A stretch of 64,000 bases of DNA from Gamsiella multidivaricata (taxonomy: Eukaryota; Mortierellomycota; Mortierellomycetes; Mortierellales; Mortierellaceae), in assembly GCF_025024155.1 (NCBI RefSeq), contig NW_026251807.1:49110-113109 (forward strand), read 5' to 3'. The translations under genes and the position numbers were made by a program. This document shows positions 32,402 through 44,934 of the stretch, one piece after another. Position 1 is the first letter of the stretch. Each line of letters starts with the position of its first letter. A model generated the notes under the pieces. The model was given only the letters and a program-made list of their open reading frames with translations, ran no database searches and was not told the DNA's origin.

Positions 32402-33738
32402 ATGACACGCGCGAGCAGTAGTCAGCTTCGACCTCTCCAACTTGCTCCACAACAGCAGTTACCTTCCTCTGTGGCTTCCTCTTCGTCGTCCGTTGCAACT
32501 TACTCACACAGTACACGAAATCGATACCAAAGACCAACTGGTGATGATGCTGTCGAAACGACCTCCAAGTTCTGGTCAAAGCCTGGCATGGACATTCTCG
32601 TCGACTGACTCACGGACCCTATCAACCATAATTCACTTAAAAACTTCAGGAAGGCCTCTGAAGGTAGCATCGTGGGCTTGCACAGAAAGATTCTGCAGTT
32701 GGTCACCAAGAAATATGGCCAAATCTGGACCCTCAAGCAAGTGAAAGCCAACATTCATTATGCACAGGACAAATACAAGAAGGCCAAGGATATGGCCAAA
32801 CAGACAGGTCAATATACAGACGAGGATGGAACGTCGAGGAAGAAAATGCTCCAAGAGTGCCCCTTCTACGACCGACTCGATGCTGTCTATATGTCAAATG
32901 CCGTCATTAATGCCGATCCACCGATTGATACGTTCTCACTTCCTCGCGAGGAGCAGCCTGAGTACGAGTCGGAGGTAGAAGCTAGCGCCTTTGACGACGA
33001 ACAGTTCGACTCTGACGAGTCTGATAATGGTGGGGGGCCTTTTTGTAGCTATGTGCAACTCTATCATGCTCGACACATGTTTCTAATACTCGCTGATCTT
33101 TCGTAGCTATAGACAGCGTCTCTGTTGAAAGCAGTTCGACCCCACGTAAAGCAAAAAGCAGTATGCCACCGTCAGCAAAGAGTCGAAAAAGGAAACAAGG
33201 CGAATCTATCGCGAGTATTCGTGAGCACCTTGCTGGAATCCGAGGCGCTTCATCTAAAGTAGCTGACAGTCAAAAGTCCTGGACTGATCAGCTTCTGCAA
33301 CAGACAATAGTTCAGGAAGATCTTCTTTCTCGGCGCAGGAAAGACTTTGAAGCAGAGATGGCGGAACGCAAGGCGGCACTCAGGCAGGCAAGGCAGGAGT
33401 GGGAGGACGAGCGGCTGCGCTTGAGAAAGGGAATGGAGGAAGATCATGCGCGCTTGAGAAAGGAACTGGAGGAAGAAAGGGAGCGCTCGAGAAAGGGACT
33501 GGAGGAGGAAAAGGAACGCTCGAGAAAGGAACTGGAGGAAGAAAGGGAGCGCTCGAGAAAGGTACTGGAGGAAGAAAGGGAGCGCTCGAGAAAGAGACTG
33601 GAGGAAGAAAAGGAGCGCTTGAGAAAGGAACTGGAGGAAGTCAGGACGAAATACGAGATACTTCTGTGCGAGCTCGCTGCGGCGAAAAAAGAGCTGGAAC
33701 TAAGGACTGGAAACAGTATCGGCACCATTACAACATAG
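32402..33738 (+). pseudogene. SANT/Myb-like coiled-coil protein of a PIF/Harbinger-type element, one in-frame stop
   Basis: Two exons (32402-33029, 33107-33738) form a 419-codon frame broken only by a TGA at 32,606-32,608. The N-terminus is Ser/Gln-rich. A Myb/SANT-like domain follows (WSKPGMDILVD, stop, LTDPINHNSLKNF, then WTLKQVKANIHYAQDKYKKA). An acidic linker comes next, then a basic patch (KSRKRKQG) and a long charged coiled coil of 10-residue units based on RSRKELEEERE. The relic copy at 35,328-36,331 has Trp at the stop position, so TGG to TGA is the simplest history. Such SANT proteins are the DNA-binding partner of PIF/Harbinger transposases, and a transposase relic lies 700 bases to the right. 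It could be a recent pseudogene, or intact if the stop is a sequencing error. Confidence 0.7.
33430..33640 (+). repeat. 30-bp minisatellite inside the SANT gene
   Basis: About seven near-identical 30-bp units (core GAGCGCTCGAGAAAGGAACT plus GGAGGAAGAAAGG-like) keep the frame and encode the RSRKELEEERE coiled-coil repeats. Units differ at single bases that change Arg/Leu/Val or Ser/Leu, so they arose by tandem duplication and then drifted. Confidence 0.85.
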
Positions 33739-33772
33739 ATTGGTTCGCAATGTAATATACGTTTGAATCGCT

Positions 33773-34196
33773 TTAATGTCTACCCTGTCTACGCTTTAAT
33801 CGCATAATAGCGTTATGGCTATTGAGCACCCATGCCTTCAATCTTTTTCTTCTTCTTTTTGCTACAGCTCCGTCCATTCCGTCCTCGTGAGGAGCTACTG
33901 CCTCGCCTGCTTTGCCTGCCTCGCCTACCTGTCCTTGACCTTCCTGCTGTTGATTCTCCCTGATCTTCCTGTGAACTTCCTCATCCACGATTTCCCCTTG
34001 TGCATCCTGGCGGATAAAATTGTTCATACTGATTTTGGTGTAGAAACACCAGCGCGTTGTAGTATGCCTTGAGCAATGCAGGTTCGGTGAATACACCCGC
34101 CATGATGGACCTGGCATGGTCTTCAGCAGCGTTGAGGAATGCCTCCTCGATATCCTTCATAAGGCGTTGCTTTGGGGTGCATCTTTCTCTGGGCAT
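33773..34196 (-). pseudogene. Broken transposon ORF, possibly transposase N-terminus
   Basis: A minus-strand ATG at 34196 opens MPRERCTPKQRLMKDIEEAF and reads well for about 55 codons, then continues in a second frame (near 34,050) as NNFIRQDAQGEIVDEEVHRK to a Lys/Arg-rich end at 33,773. The switch needs a frameshift; no splice pair fits. The helical, charged opening resembles N-termini of fungal DDE_Tnp_4 transposases, but no catalytic residue is included. It lies between the SANT gene and the transposase relic, so it most likely belongs to the same element family. Confidence 0.45.
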
Positions 34197-34389
34197 TTAG
34201 AAGAGGAACGAAGGAAGACAAGGAATGATAGCGCGTGGGAGCAACAGATAAAAAGGCCAATAGCAACGTGTTATTCGGAAGCAAGATTCAACTCGCCGTT
34301 GAAAAGATTTAACTCGGTTGAAAACTCATGCTTTTAGATTAGCCAATAAAACCATTTTCCACTGTTAAATTCAACTGGTTACCTTGTAC

Positions 34390-35218
34390 TGGTTCGGGAC
34401 CAAAGGCATATCCTCTCAGAAGGCGGTCTTCACAGTGGGTGTCGGGTAATAGTCAGTGAACCTCTCTATACATGGCGGTGTTTTCATGCAATCAACGAGC
34501 TTGAGCGCCAGTTCATTGTCTGGGTAGATCAAGCAAGGAGGGCCGAGATCTCCAGATGGTTCAAGCAAGTAAAGGGCTTTCCTAATGCAATTGATGCTGT
34601 AGACGGGGTACCATTTCCCTTTAAGTCAGCTCTAGCCTATGACACTACCTCATAGAATACCCGAAAGTGTGTCTATGCTATGGGCTGTACAGCTGTCTGC
34701 GGTCATCAAGGCCGCTTCACTTTTGTCTCGACCGGCTACGTTGGATCCATGAACGATTCCTTGACTTACAGGAACGGCCATCTTTATACCCGAAAAGAAC
34801 GATTTTTTTTTTCAAGGAAAGGAGTATCTTTTGGGTGACGCGAGCTATGTGATACCCGCTACCGCCATTCCTCGATACAAGAGCGCGAACATCACGCGTG
34901 AAGAAGAACACTTCAACAGTCTCCACGGTTCAGCGCGAGTCAAGGTTGAGGATGCCGTTCGGGTGGCTCAAGCTCAAGTGGCAATCCCTTCAAAATCCAC
35001 CAGTCAAGGTCGACAAGAAGAGGCACATTACCAAGGCGTCGAGTTTGATCATTGACTGCATGGTCTTACACAACCTTTGTCTCATGAATCCTGACGGCGG
35101 CGAGACCGACGACACAGAGAACAATTGGAACCAGTGTGCTCTTCACCCACCACTACAGATTGAGCAAAACGTCGCAGTAGTGGAGATAGATGGTGGGCCC
35201 GAGAACCTCGACAGGTAA
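34390..35218 (+). pseudogene. PIF/Harbinger (DDE_Tnp_4) transposase relic
   Basis: Consecutive plus-strand fragments give the order expected for a Harbinger DDE nuclease: FPNAIDAVDGVPFPF (first Asp, about 34,600), CGHQGRFTFVSTGYVGSMND (second Asp, about 34,750), GKEYLLGDASYVIPA, FNSLHGSARVKVEDA (Glu, about 34,945), and the C-terminal helix KKRHITKASSLIIDCMVLHN. The copy is dead: an in-frame TAG near 34,652, a frame change at the T tract near 34,805, and another just after the Glu motif. The N-terminal third is missing. These enzymes cut and paste DNA, usually with a separate SANT-like partner, two copies of which flank this relic. Confidence 0.75.
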
Positions 35219-35327
35219 GAGGCCAAAGCGAGGACGGACAAACTGAAGGCATGGGTGCTCAGGAACGAAATGACCGTAGTAATGAAAAAATAAAAAAAAA
35301 ATAAAAAAATAAAAAAAATACGTTTAT

Positions 35328-36331
35328 TTATAGTAGCCTGATATTTCTCACCTCGAGCTTCTTTCGTAATGCTGAATTCTGTGCTTTGATCTCGTCGCGC
35401 TCCTTCAAGAACTCGTCCCTCTCGCGCTTGAACTCAACTCTCTCTTTTCTTATCTCGGCCCTCTCATCAGCCATCTCCTTCCTGAAATCTGCCCTCTCTG
35501 CGGCGAGTTCCTTCCTGAGAAGTTCTCTGGACTCCCCGGCAACCCGTAACAGCTTCTCTGTCAATTCACGCTCCCGCTGCTCGACCGCTTGTTCCCGGTG
35601 CCTCAGTTCAGTCCTGGTCCCGTCATACGCCTGCTTTTGTTGATCTAAGGATCGCTCTACCCAGGCCATAATAGAAGAGGTCGCAGAACGGCTCAAAGGG
35701 GTGTTGCCTTTTCGGCGCTGGTTGGCCGGACCTAAGCTATGCCGATCTGTCTGCGTATCTAGAGCACAAATATCAAGGCAGTGGATCAGAGAGCTGTTTG
35801 TAGTAGATTCAAAAAAAGTCGACTACATACATGAAAAGACATCAGAGATGTCGTCAAGGAGCTCAACATCTCTGCTCACTTCATCCGTGTCTTCAGAGGA
35901 GACTGATTCGTGTTCCAGGCTGCTTGTCTGCCGAAGACCGGGGGGTCTGCCGCAAGGCTACTGCCATAGACTTCATGAAGTCTTGGGAACAATGGGCAAA
36001 TCTCCAATTGCTTCAGGGCGACATTTTCTGCGCCGGTCGAATTCAACTTTGCCGCCTCGCGGTACTTAATCCTCGTATAGGCAATCTTTGACTTCACTTA
36101 GGCCCCCGTCCACTCGAGGTTGTGTTTTTTGTTGACTAAGGCCGCAATTTCCTTGTGGATGTCTTTGCTTTTCTGGCCCTGCAATTGAGTTCTTCTTGTA
36201 GAGCCGCTGGCGGTTGTGTGGATTGGTAATCCAGCCGAAAAATGTAACCATGCCGTTCTGCGTCCAGAGTACTCTTCAATGGCATTTTTTTTTTGAACAA
36301 TGAGAGAGGAACATAGGCTTCTACTGAACAA
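35328..36331 (-). pseudogene. Second SANT/Myb-like coiled-coil gene, decayed
   Basis: Minus-strand fragments match the plus-strand SANT gene in order. These are MVTFFGWITNPHNRQRLYKK, then (after a frameshift near 36,180) KSKDIHKEIAALVNKKHN, a TAA just before VKSKIAYTRIKYREAAKL, CPLFPRLHEVYGSSLAADPP, an acidic stretch, and a charged coiled coil (ERADFRKEMADERAEIRKE) ending at 35,328. The shared blocks are the W-I/L-T-x-P-x-x-x-x-x-x motif, the KY/RIKY helix and the CPF/LF-x-R-L-x-x-V-Y block. A splice near 35,830 would join the two halves, as in the first copy. Not functional as it stands. Confidence 0.65.
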
Positions 36332-36908
36332 AAGAAAAGGAGCGTCGTTTGTCCTTCCACCACTCTCAACAGAGACATGACCCCCCGACTTTCCATCCGC
36401 TCACGTGGAGAAAGTGTGCTCGTCCCCGCGTAAACGGTATCCATTCCACCTTGGGTATGGATTCAACAACTCGATCCAACATAATGTTCATATTCTCCAT
36501 ATTCATTGTTACACCAGTTATGAAGGTACCCGCACGTTTTTACATGCAGGGGTCGACTACATTGTTTCGTGTGGGAAAGATGAGGACGCGTTCCACCGCA
36601 GTCATGTACCCAACCATACGTGGCCGTTGCGCATAAGTGGTCCGTGCTGGGGGCTTAACTGGATAGATCCTGTACCGCAGCATTGGGCAGATCCACTTTG
36701 ATGGTCGATGAAAAACAGATCCGTAACGAACCCCCTCCCCCCCCCCCCCCCCCCCACGCAGGAAAATAACGTTAAAATGCAAGGGAATACAGCGGCATCC
36801 CAAAGTTCTGGAGCTGTTTGGTGTTTGCAGAAACACTTTTTATTATTATCATTAGTATTTTTTATTTCTTATTTCTTTTTCTTTTTACGGCACAAGAAGT
36901 GTGTGGAT
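36332..36908. other. Transposon-to-COG3 interval
   Basis: A frame at 36,405-36,701 has a protein-like run (VDYIVSCGKDEDAF, NHTWPLRISGPCWG) but no recognised family or start; it may be further transposon debris. A C run follows at 36,737-36,755. The right part is the COG3 3' flank. Confidence 0.35.
36731..36755. repeat. Poly(C) tract
   Basis: Five C, one T, then about 19 C. With the G run at 24,181 it is one of two long G/C homopolymers in the window. Confidence 0.8.
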
Positions 36909-39900
36909 CTAAAGATCTATGACAAAATCAGGGTTATTCTTCTTCAACTCGACGCGGACCAGATCACCAACCCAGCTCGCGACCTTGTCAACAGGATCAA
37001 GGTCTTTAATTCCTGCATGCTGGATTTTGTACTGTCCATTTGATTGCTGTGATGCCTTTAATGTCAACGCTGGGTCGTATTCGTACAAAATCGTGTCGTA
37101 AAACGACTGGTAGGACTCCAGAATGAACGACTATGAAGAGTAAACCATAAGATCGTGGCGTTAATGCACAGATAAAGAGCACAAACAACAACAGCAACCC
37201 CCCTCCCCCAGCATTGAATGTGATCTTACCTGGATAGGCCGCATAAGGATCATTTCCGTATTGGGGTCCTTGAGATACATAGACAGTTTTCTTACAGTCC
37301 ACTGGATCCTTGGCGGCACCGTCTCCTTGAAATCCGTTATGATCCTTGCCAGCTCCTCCGGTCTCGCGAACGGCTTGTCCTTCAGCAACATCGGTGGTCT
37401 CTTCATCAGCCCACTAGAGACAGAAGGATCCTGTTCCCTCTGCGCTGCTTCCACATCTGCTCGGATCCTGAATCCTGCCACCTTGTTCATAAACTCGGTC
37501 AAGGAGTGGACTGCTGATTTGCCCATCTCCAGAATAAACGTCTCACAGACGAGCTTCAGGTCCCGATCGATCTCCTGTCTGGCATCCAGATAGCTGTCGA
37601 CTAACGTGGGCGTTATCGTCTGAGAAACAGCGCCGAACCAAGATCCAAAACTGAGCAGGTTCGTTCGATCACGGAACAGCGATGTGATCGCGTCCGTCAT
37701 CCGCGAAAAGTCAACCTCCTTGGACGAATGCACAAAATTGCCTTCGAATGGCGCGATCTGTTCCTTTAGGATCAGCAGGTGTTTGATTAAAAACAAGTGT
37801 CCGTCGACTGGATCCTTGGTTTCCTTGATGGTCATCGATGCCTGATTCAGCGATACAAGGCACTTCGACAATGCTTCCTGAGATAGGTCGTCAAAGATTG
37901 CTTGTTCGACGCACCTATAGATCTTTGTCAGCAGCCAAAGAGTCTTTTGTAGAGTCGGATACCATCCCTGGTACATCGCCGCTGATTCATCAAACTGCTG
38001 CAGTGTGGGTGATGAAAAATAGCCTCCAGCGATGCTGCTTGCCAGCGATGGAGTTGGCGATGATACTTCTGGTATAGAATCCGCAATGCTTTCAGCATCA
38101 GAAGCCCTGTAAATGTGTTGTGAAGACATAGATCTTGATAGCCCATCGGTGTTACTAGGAAGTGGTGGGGGTGCTAGAAAGAAGGTCAGAATATGTCAGT
38201 AATGTACACTCTTAACTATAGTTCCAACATTGATCAGCAGTGTGCGGTGACTCCCTTACCTTGAAGTCGAGCTGGATAATCGAGGACGTTTGGAGTTGGT
38301 TTGTAATTTTGAATCTCTGAACGGATGAAGGACTGTGCCCGATAGACAAGTCGATGCTGGGTATCCTGTAGCATATTGCGGATCAAATATCCGAATGCAA
38401 GATGCGAGTTTTCATCGACTATGGAAGAGTGTGATAATAACATATTAGAGAACTTGATGACGAGAAAAAAAGACAAAGCTATGGAAACAAAAACGAAAAA
38501 AAAAAAAGAGAATAGCTCCAGGTGGGCGCTTACTTGGAATGTCCGATTGCTGGATATTCATGATGACGCAGAGTTCCGAAAGAATATCGATCTTGTTTTC
38601 ATGAATGATTCTGGGCCGCAGATAGTCATACAGGTATCCGATCAATGTATCCAGGTATCCACTGCGATGTAGATATCGGACGATACGTTCGTTAATTAAA
38701 GTTTTGCAAAAGCTAGCCGCATTATTATAAACACCAAGATAAGATCAGTGCGGCGACTTACTAAAGTTCAGACTCTCCAGTGTTGAAAAAGTTGTAAAAG
38801 AGCGAATATTCTTCCATGCACACTGAAGTCAAGTACGCCAGTCCATTTCGTGCCTAAAACACGGTTGAGATGTTAATGTCGATTTTCTAATACGAAAAAT
38901 TTCAAGGTCCTTGTTCCTCAGAATCTATACTTACAAACCTAAGCTTATCCTGTTGACTGGGACCCATCTCTTGGATTTTAGAGACAATCATCGATGAAAG
39001 ATGCTGCTGCCGGACCGAAAAGTAGCAGTTGTAGCAGTCATTCAGCAATGAGTTGTACCTAAGAAAAGATATGGTCAAGAATTAGGGGATGAGCGATGCC
39101 TGGAAAATGTGGTTTGGAAACCAGCCAATTGGCAGCAAACATGGCCTTACTCCTTGTGAGAAACACATCTCTTCTCCAGCTCAGCAACCAGGGATCGAAG
39201 TGGTGGGGCAATGGCCCTAAACTTGACATAGAACAAAGCTGTTGCCATGGCCGGCTTGATGGACTCTCCTTTGGCGAGCACAGGTTTCTTGGAGGTGATC
39301 TCAGCACTCAGCGCACGCAGCTTTGTGATAAGATGCATCTTGATGAGAGTCATGCCGCGCGTCATACATTGGCGGAAACGCATCTGGTATAGCTCTGAAT
39401 CCTTGTATTTGATCTATCGTTTTTGTTTGTTTATCGGTCCGGTTAGTTACAATATCTGGTGTGGCTACTCAGTGGAAATTGCGATACAGTCTCCAGTGGT
39501 GAAGTTACGTTTTGCTGGACATAGTCTAAACACTCATCCAGTTTAGCGAGCATTGGAGCGAATTCTGGCCGAAGACAGACATCATCTCCGGGGGCGTTGA
39601 AGAGCCGCGTTACAGCCTCCAGTTGGTGGAAATATGACAATTTAGACGCCATAAGATCTGCCAATGTTTGCAGATTGGTCTGTAACATTCACAAACATAC
39701 AATGGACGGCTATTAGTTGAAGACCATGTACGGAGCCAGTATCCTAATTCCCAAAGGCATTTAGCATGCACTGTGACACTACCTGTTCTTCCAGCAGTTT
39801 TTCGCAAGCAAGCTGCAATGCCCTTGTTTTCTCCTCCACAAAGGCATAGTGTCCCTCGAGACTCTTGAAACACTCGGATGTCTCGTCAATCTGCTGTAAG

Positions 39901-40611
39901 AATCCGTCGCACGCCTCTTTGTACAGTTCAACAACAGTCAGATAGTTCCTACGATGATCGGTATAAGCACATGAGGAGTTGAGAATGTTTCTTTGATCGT
40001 TGGACGATGCATACGATTAATAAAGCACACGCTGGTGACACATACCTGTAGACGTCCTCTTGATCCCGCTCCATCTCTCCTTCGATACCCGAGAACCAGT
40101 CCAAGAACTGCTGCGTGGTCTCGATCGGCACCAATTGCTCCTCGTCGTGCTCCTCGACATTGACACTGTCCTTGTTCGTAACATTTCCTAGCAACGACTT
40201 TGGAAGTGGACTCGGCTCTTTTGTGGCATTTGATTTCAATGAAAGCAATCCTGCTGGCTGCAAAGATGGTGAGGCGAGTAACTGGGACTGCTTGGTGGCG
40301 GCAGGGGAAGAGCCGGCCTGCTGCGAGAGGTCATTGAAAGAGCTGCTTGGCTTGCTAAAAGGTAACGGAGAGCTGTGTTCGGCTGCCAACTAGAAATGCC
40401 AATATCGCTGTCAGTCTGAGTTATCGAACGTAGTGTCGCGTGCGTAAAAGTGTCATGGATACACAGCATGCGAACTTGCATTTGGTGGCAAAGGCAACTC
40501 GGAGCATGCATCCTTGAGTTCAAGCACACTCTGTCGCTGTATCTCTGACAAAGGGGCGATGGCATCCCAGTCGAGGGTGCGATGGTGAGCTGGCCTTGCA
40601 TGTGTCGTCAT
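36909..40611 (-). CDS. COG3: Conserved oligomeric Golgi complex subunit 3
   Basis: Eleven exons join in phase to 926 aa: 40465-40611, 40046-40389, 39783-39948, 39488-39679, 39151-39413, 38935-39058, 38762-38853, 38534-38661, 38260-38418, 37230-38173 and 36909-37130. The opening WDAIAPLSEIQRQSV and the heptad-rich segment after residue 160 match the Sec34/Cog3 N-terminal region. The block HLFLIKHLLILKEQIAPFEG with a following YLDARQEIDRDLK segment is the strongest family signature. COG3 sits in lobe A of the eight-subunit COG tether, which captures vesicles in retrograde traffic within the Golgi and back from endosomes. Two low-complexity inserts (about residues 50-110 and near 645-680) are extra. 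Translation upstream of 40611 in another frame looks coding, so the true N-terminus may be longer. Confidence 0.9.
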
Positions 40612-41152
40612 GGCGTTGTGGGTCCTGGTCGTCCTGGGGTGAGAGAGTGGTTGCTGGTACTGATGCTGGGCTGGACCTGCTCTGGAGATGACGCGAGGTT
40701 GGAGAGTTCCTTCGGCATGAACGACGGTCCTGGCGTCTTCTCCGCGTTGTTGTGGGTGGGGGTAGGCGAGGGTGAACCCTAAAGATGTATTAAGGGCCTT
40801 CCTGAGCCCTGTCCAAGTGTGTTTCCTCTATCATATGTTCTTGGCACTGACTCTGTGTGTGTGTGTGCCTGAATTTCTGGTTTCTGATCAGTTCCCAGGT
40901 GCAAGTCCAATTGCTGTGCGTCCATCATTCTAATCGCTTCATCGCCCTCATCACTCTCATCCCTCGTTCCATCCGCTTTCTTCTCTCATCCCTTCCTCCC
41001 CACCCTCGCTGCGCAGGCAGTTGTCACCCTTCCCTCGCTTACTGACCATCCTCACCGTTTACTGCCACTCCTCCGCTCACCCTCTCTACTCCCCTCGTGT
41101 TCTCCTCTTCTCTGTCCTTCAACACGACATCACACATCAGCAAACACACACC
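40612..41152. promoter_or_regulatory. Divergent intergenic region, COG3 / mitochondrial carrier
   Basis: About 540 bases between two outward starts. The carrier side is a long CT/C-rich leader with a TG repeat at 40,854-40,866. No TATA box is obvious. Confidence 0.4.
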
Positions 41153-42739
41153 ATGCCGCCACCAGCACTCGACCCATCCAAGAAAATCGACTTTTCAAAG
41201 TACTACTTCTACGGCACAGTCCTCAATGTCCCGCCCATCCTGCTCATGTACCCCGTGAGGACTGTGCGTCTACTGCAGCAGCGCAAGTCCTCAGTCCCTG
41301 TGTCGTCCTCCATCTACACAGTCCTCAAGGACGTCCACCAAAAGAACGGCTTCCGCGCCCTCTATGCTGGTGCAACCGTCTTCAGTCTGGGTCTTACTAC
41401 CACCAAGATCCTACAGTTCGCGACGTACGACTATCTTGCCCAAAAGACCAAGGAGAACGATTACTTTAAGGTCGATCTTCTCAGAGACCCCAAGGTTCTC
41501 AGCGGAGCACTCGGCACCTTCTCCGCAGTGGTCACCACGTTCTTCGCAGTGCCCTTTGACATGGTAAGCCCCAAACGGATGATTTCTACTCCAGTCTGCT
41601 TCTCTCCCTCTTCGAGCGCTCTTTCCCTCTCCTATCAATTCTATTTTTTTTAGGGTTGTATGTTCTCCCTTTCCTTTTTATCTTTATATCTCTTTGTCCG
41701 TCCTCTACGATAAAGAAGGAAGAATGCGGGAGATGTGTTTATATTGCGATTATCAATCACGTCCGATGAGCCCTGTTCACATACAAAGACCGTATCGAGA
41801 TGTCTGTGCCAGAGTCTGTACCCTTCTTGTGTCTCCAATGTGTTCCAACGCGCTATTGGAGATCAAAGTGCTTCTTTTTCTATTGTTCAACTGGACGGGG
41901 CCTTGTTGAAATTACAAATGGGTCGAGTTCCTGACTGTCCCCCTCTTCCTTTGTCATTGAATCCTTAGATCTCACAACAAATCACAATCGCCAAGGCTGG
42001 GGCTCAAGGAAAGGTCGTTCCCGCACCAGTTTCGACCACAGCTGCATCGGTCGCTCCACCACTCGTGCCCGAGGCAGTCGTTGCAGGATCAACAGCGTCA
42101 GCAACCAAAGCCCCCTTACACGTCCAAGGATCATTCGAACGTCTCCGCCCTGTGGAGATGCCGATCTCTGAATCGCTAAAGCTGCAGTTCAAACAGGAGG
42201 GCTTCCGGTTTTTGTTCCGTGGATATGTCGCCACGCTCATGTCCACCATCCCATTCTTTGCAGCGTACTTCCCTGCCTACGAAGTCACGAGAGTCTGGGT
42301 TAAGGATGGCATCCAGTACGTGCGCTCACTACAGTCGAACAGCGAGACTCCTTTCCCACCACCAGAGGTACATCAATTGATCATCTCCGCAGTCGCCGGA
42401 AGCATGGCCGCGTTTGTCGGCGTCCTGATCTCCTCACCCAGCGACATGGTCAAGACACGTATTCAGACGGAGCAGCGACTGCAGCCAACCAATGGATCGG
42501 GAGTCAAGCTGCCCTTGCCCTCGCTCAAGTGGAAGGATGTCTTTATGGAGATCTGGAAGAACGAAGGGTTCATGAAGTTCTTTGCAGGCACAAGGGCAAG
42601 GGCGATCCTTTCTGTCCCCGGAGGCGCTCTCAACTTCGTCATCTTTGATTTCGTTCGATCCATCAGTGCTTCCAAGCAGACGTCCGCGTCCCTGTCGCAA
42701 GTTCCGTTATCCGAAAGGAACAAGAAGGCCCTGTACTAG
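41153..42739 (+). CDS. Mitochondrial carrier family protein, SLC25A44-like
   Basis: Two exons (41153-41563, 41969-42739) give 393 aa. Three carrier repeats are visible: a first with MYPVRTVRLLQQR, a second with VPFDMISQQITIAK, and a third with SSPSDMVKTRIQTEQ. Each keeps the P-x-[DE/R] turn of the inner-membrane carrier fold, and G-x-x-x-G/L-Y/F-G motifs follow (GFRALYAGATVFS, GFRFLFRGYVATL, GFMKFFAGTRARA). The first helix (DFSKYYFYGTVLNVPP) and the D-x-ISQ motif in repeat two fit the SLC25A44 branch (branched-chain amino acid import) better than other carriers; substrate is inferred. An Ala/Val/Pro-rich loop of about 45 residues between the second repeat halves is unusual. Tail-to-tail with NDUFS7, with an AATAAA at 42,909. 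Confidence 0.8.
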
Positions 42740-42805
42740 GGTCGCCTGACAAAACGCGGTGACTTTTATCATCTCCCCACTCAAAACCAATACACCTACA
42801 TCTCA

Positions 42806-44339
<1,534 letters not shown>

Positions 44340-44934
44340 GGTGACCGTAGAGGGTTGCCTTGATTAGAGGGTGAGTGGAGAGGAGCGGAGAGAAATGAAG
44401 AGGGAGGGTTGTGGGGATGAGATGAGCGGTATCAAAACATCCGAGGGAGTTCCTTGGAAATGAAAGAGGGAGAAAGAATGAGATCAAGCCACCTGACATG
44501 CAATTGACAGTCGATCGACTAAGATCTGCAATTAGAGAGGGCATACCTACGTGTGATACTCAGTCCCCTCTTGCAGCTTGGAACGCGAGAAAAAAGAACG
44601 CCTTCGTGGGAAAATACTATCTTGCCCCAATGCCTTCAATCTCAGCGTGCATCGAGACGACTAAGAGATTCTGAGTGCCAGTCGGCGCATTCTGTTGAGG
44701 CTATATTTGCCTGCAATGGCTCGCAGAGCAGATCTTAGCCCCGATAGTATAAGAAAAATCTAGTGTGGTATGTACCCTACTCTGCATTATTTTTTTGGGC
44801 GACGCGTTTCGTGGAGCTAAAATTTGTTATTATTGTTTTTTTTTTTATTTGAGGTTCCCTGCCCATCCCGCTTTCTTTTTTTGTTATATGCTTTCTCATC
44901 TTGTGTTTGCTTGCTTCCCAACAATCAACCCTCC
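44340..44934. promoter_or_regulatory. Divergent intergenic region, NDUFS7 / DDT-domain gene
   Basis: About 595 bases between two outward starts. T-rich runs near 44,788 and 44,837 lie before the DDT start. No gene or TATA box stands out. Confidence 0.4.

Noticed and set aside
33773..34196. Intron explaining the frame change in the minus-strand transposon ORF
   Set aside because: No GT-AG pair of plausible size restores the phase around 34,050; a frameshift is simpler.
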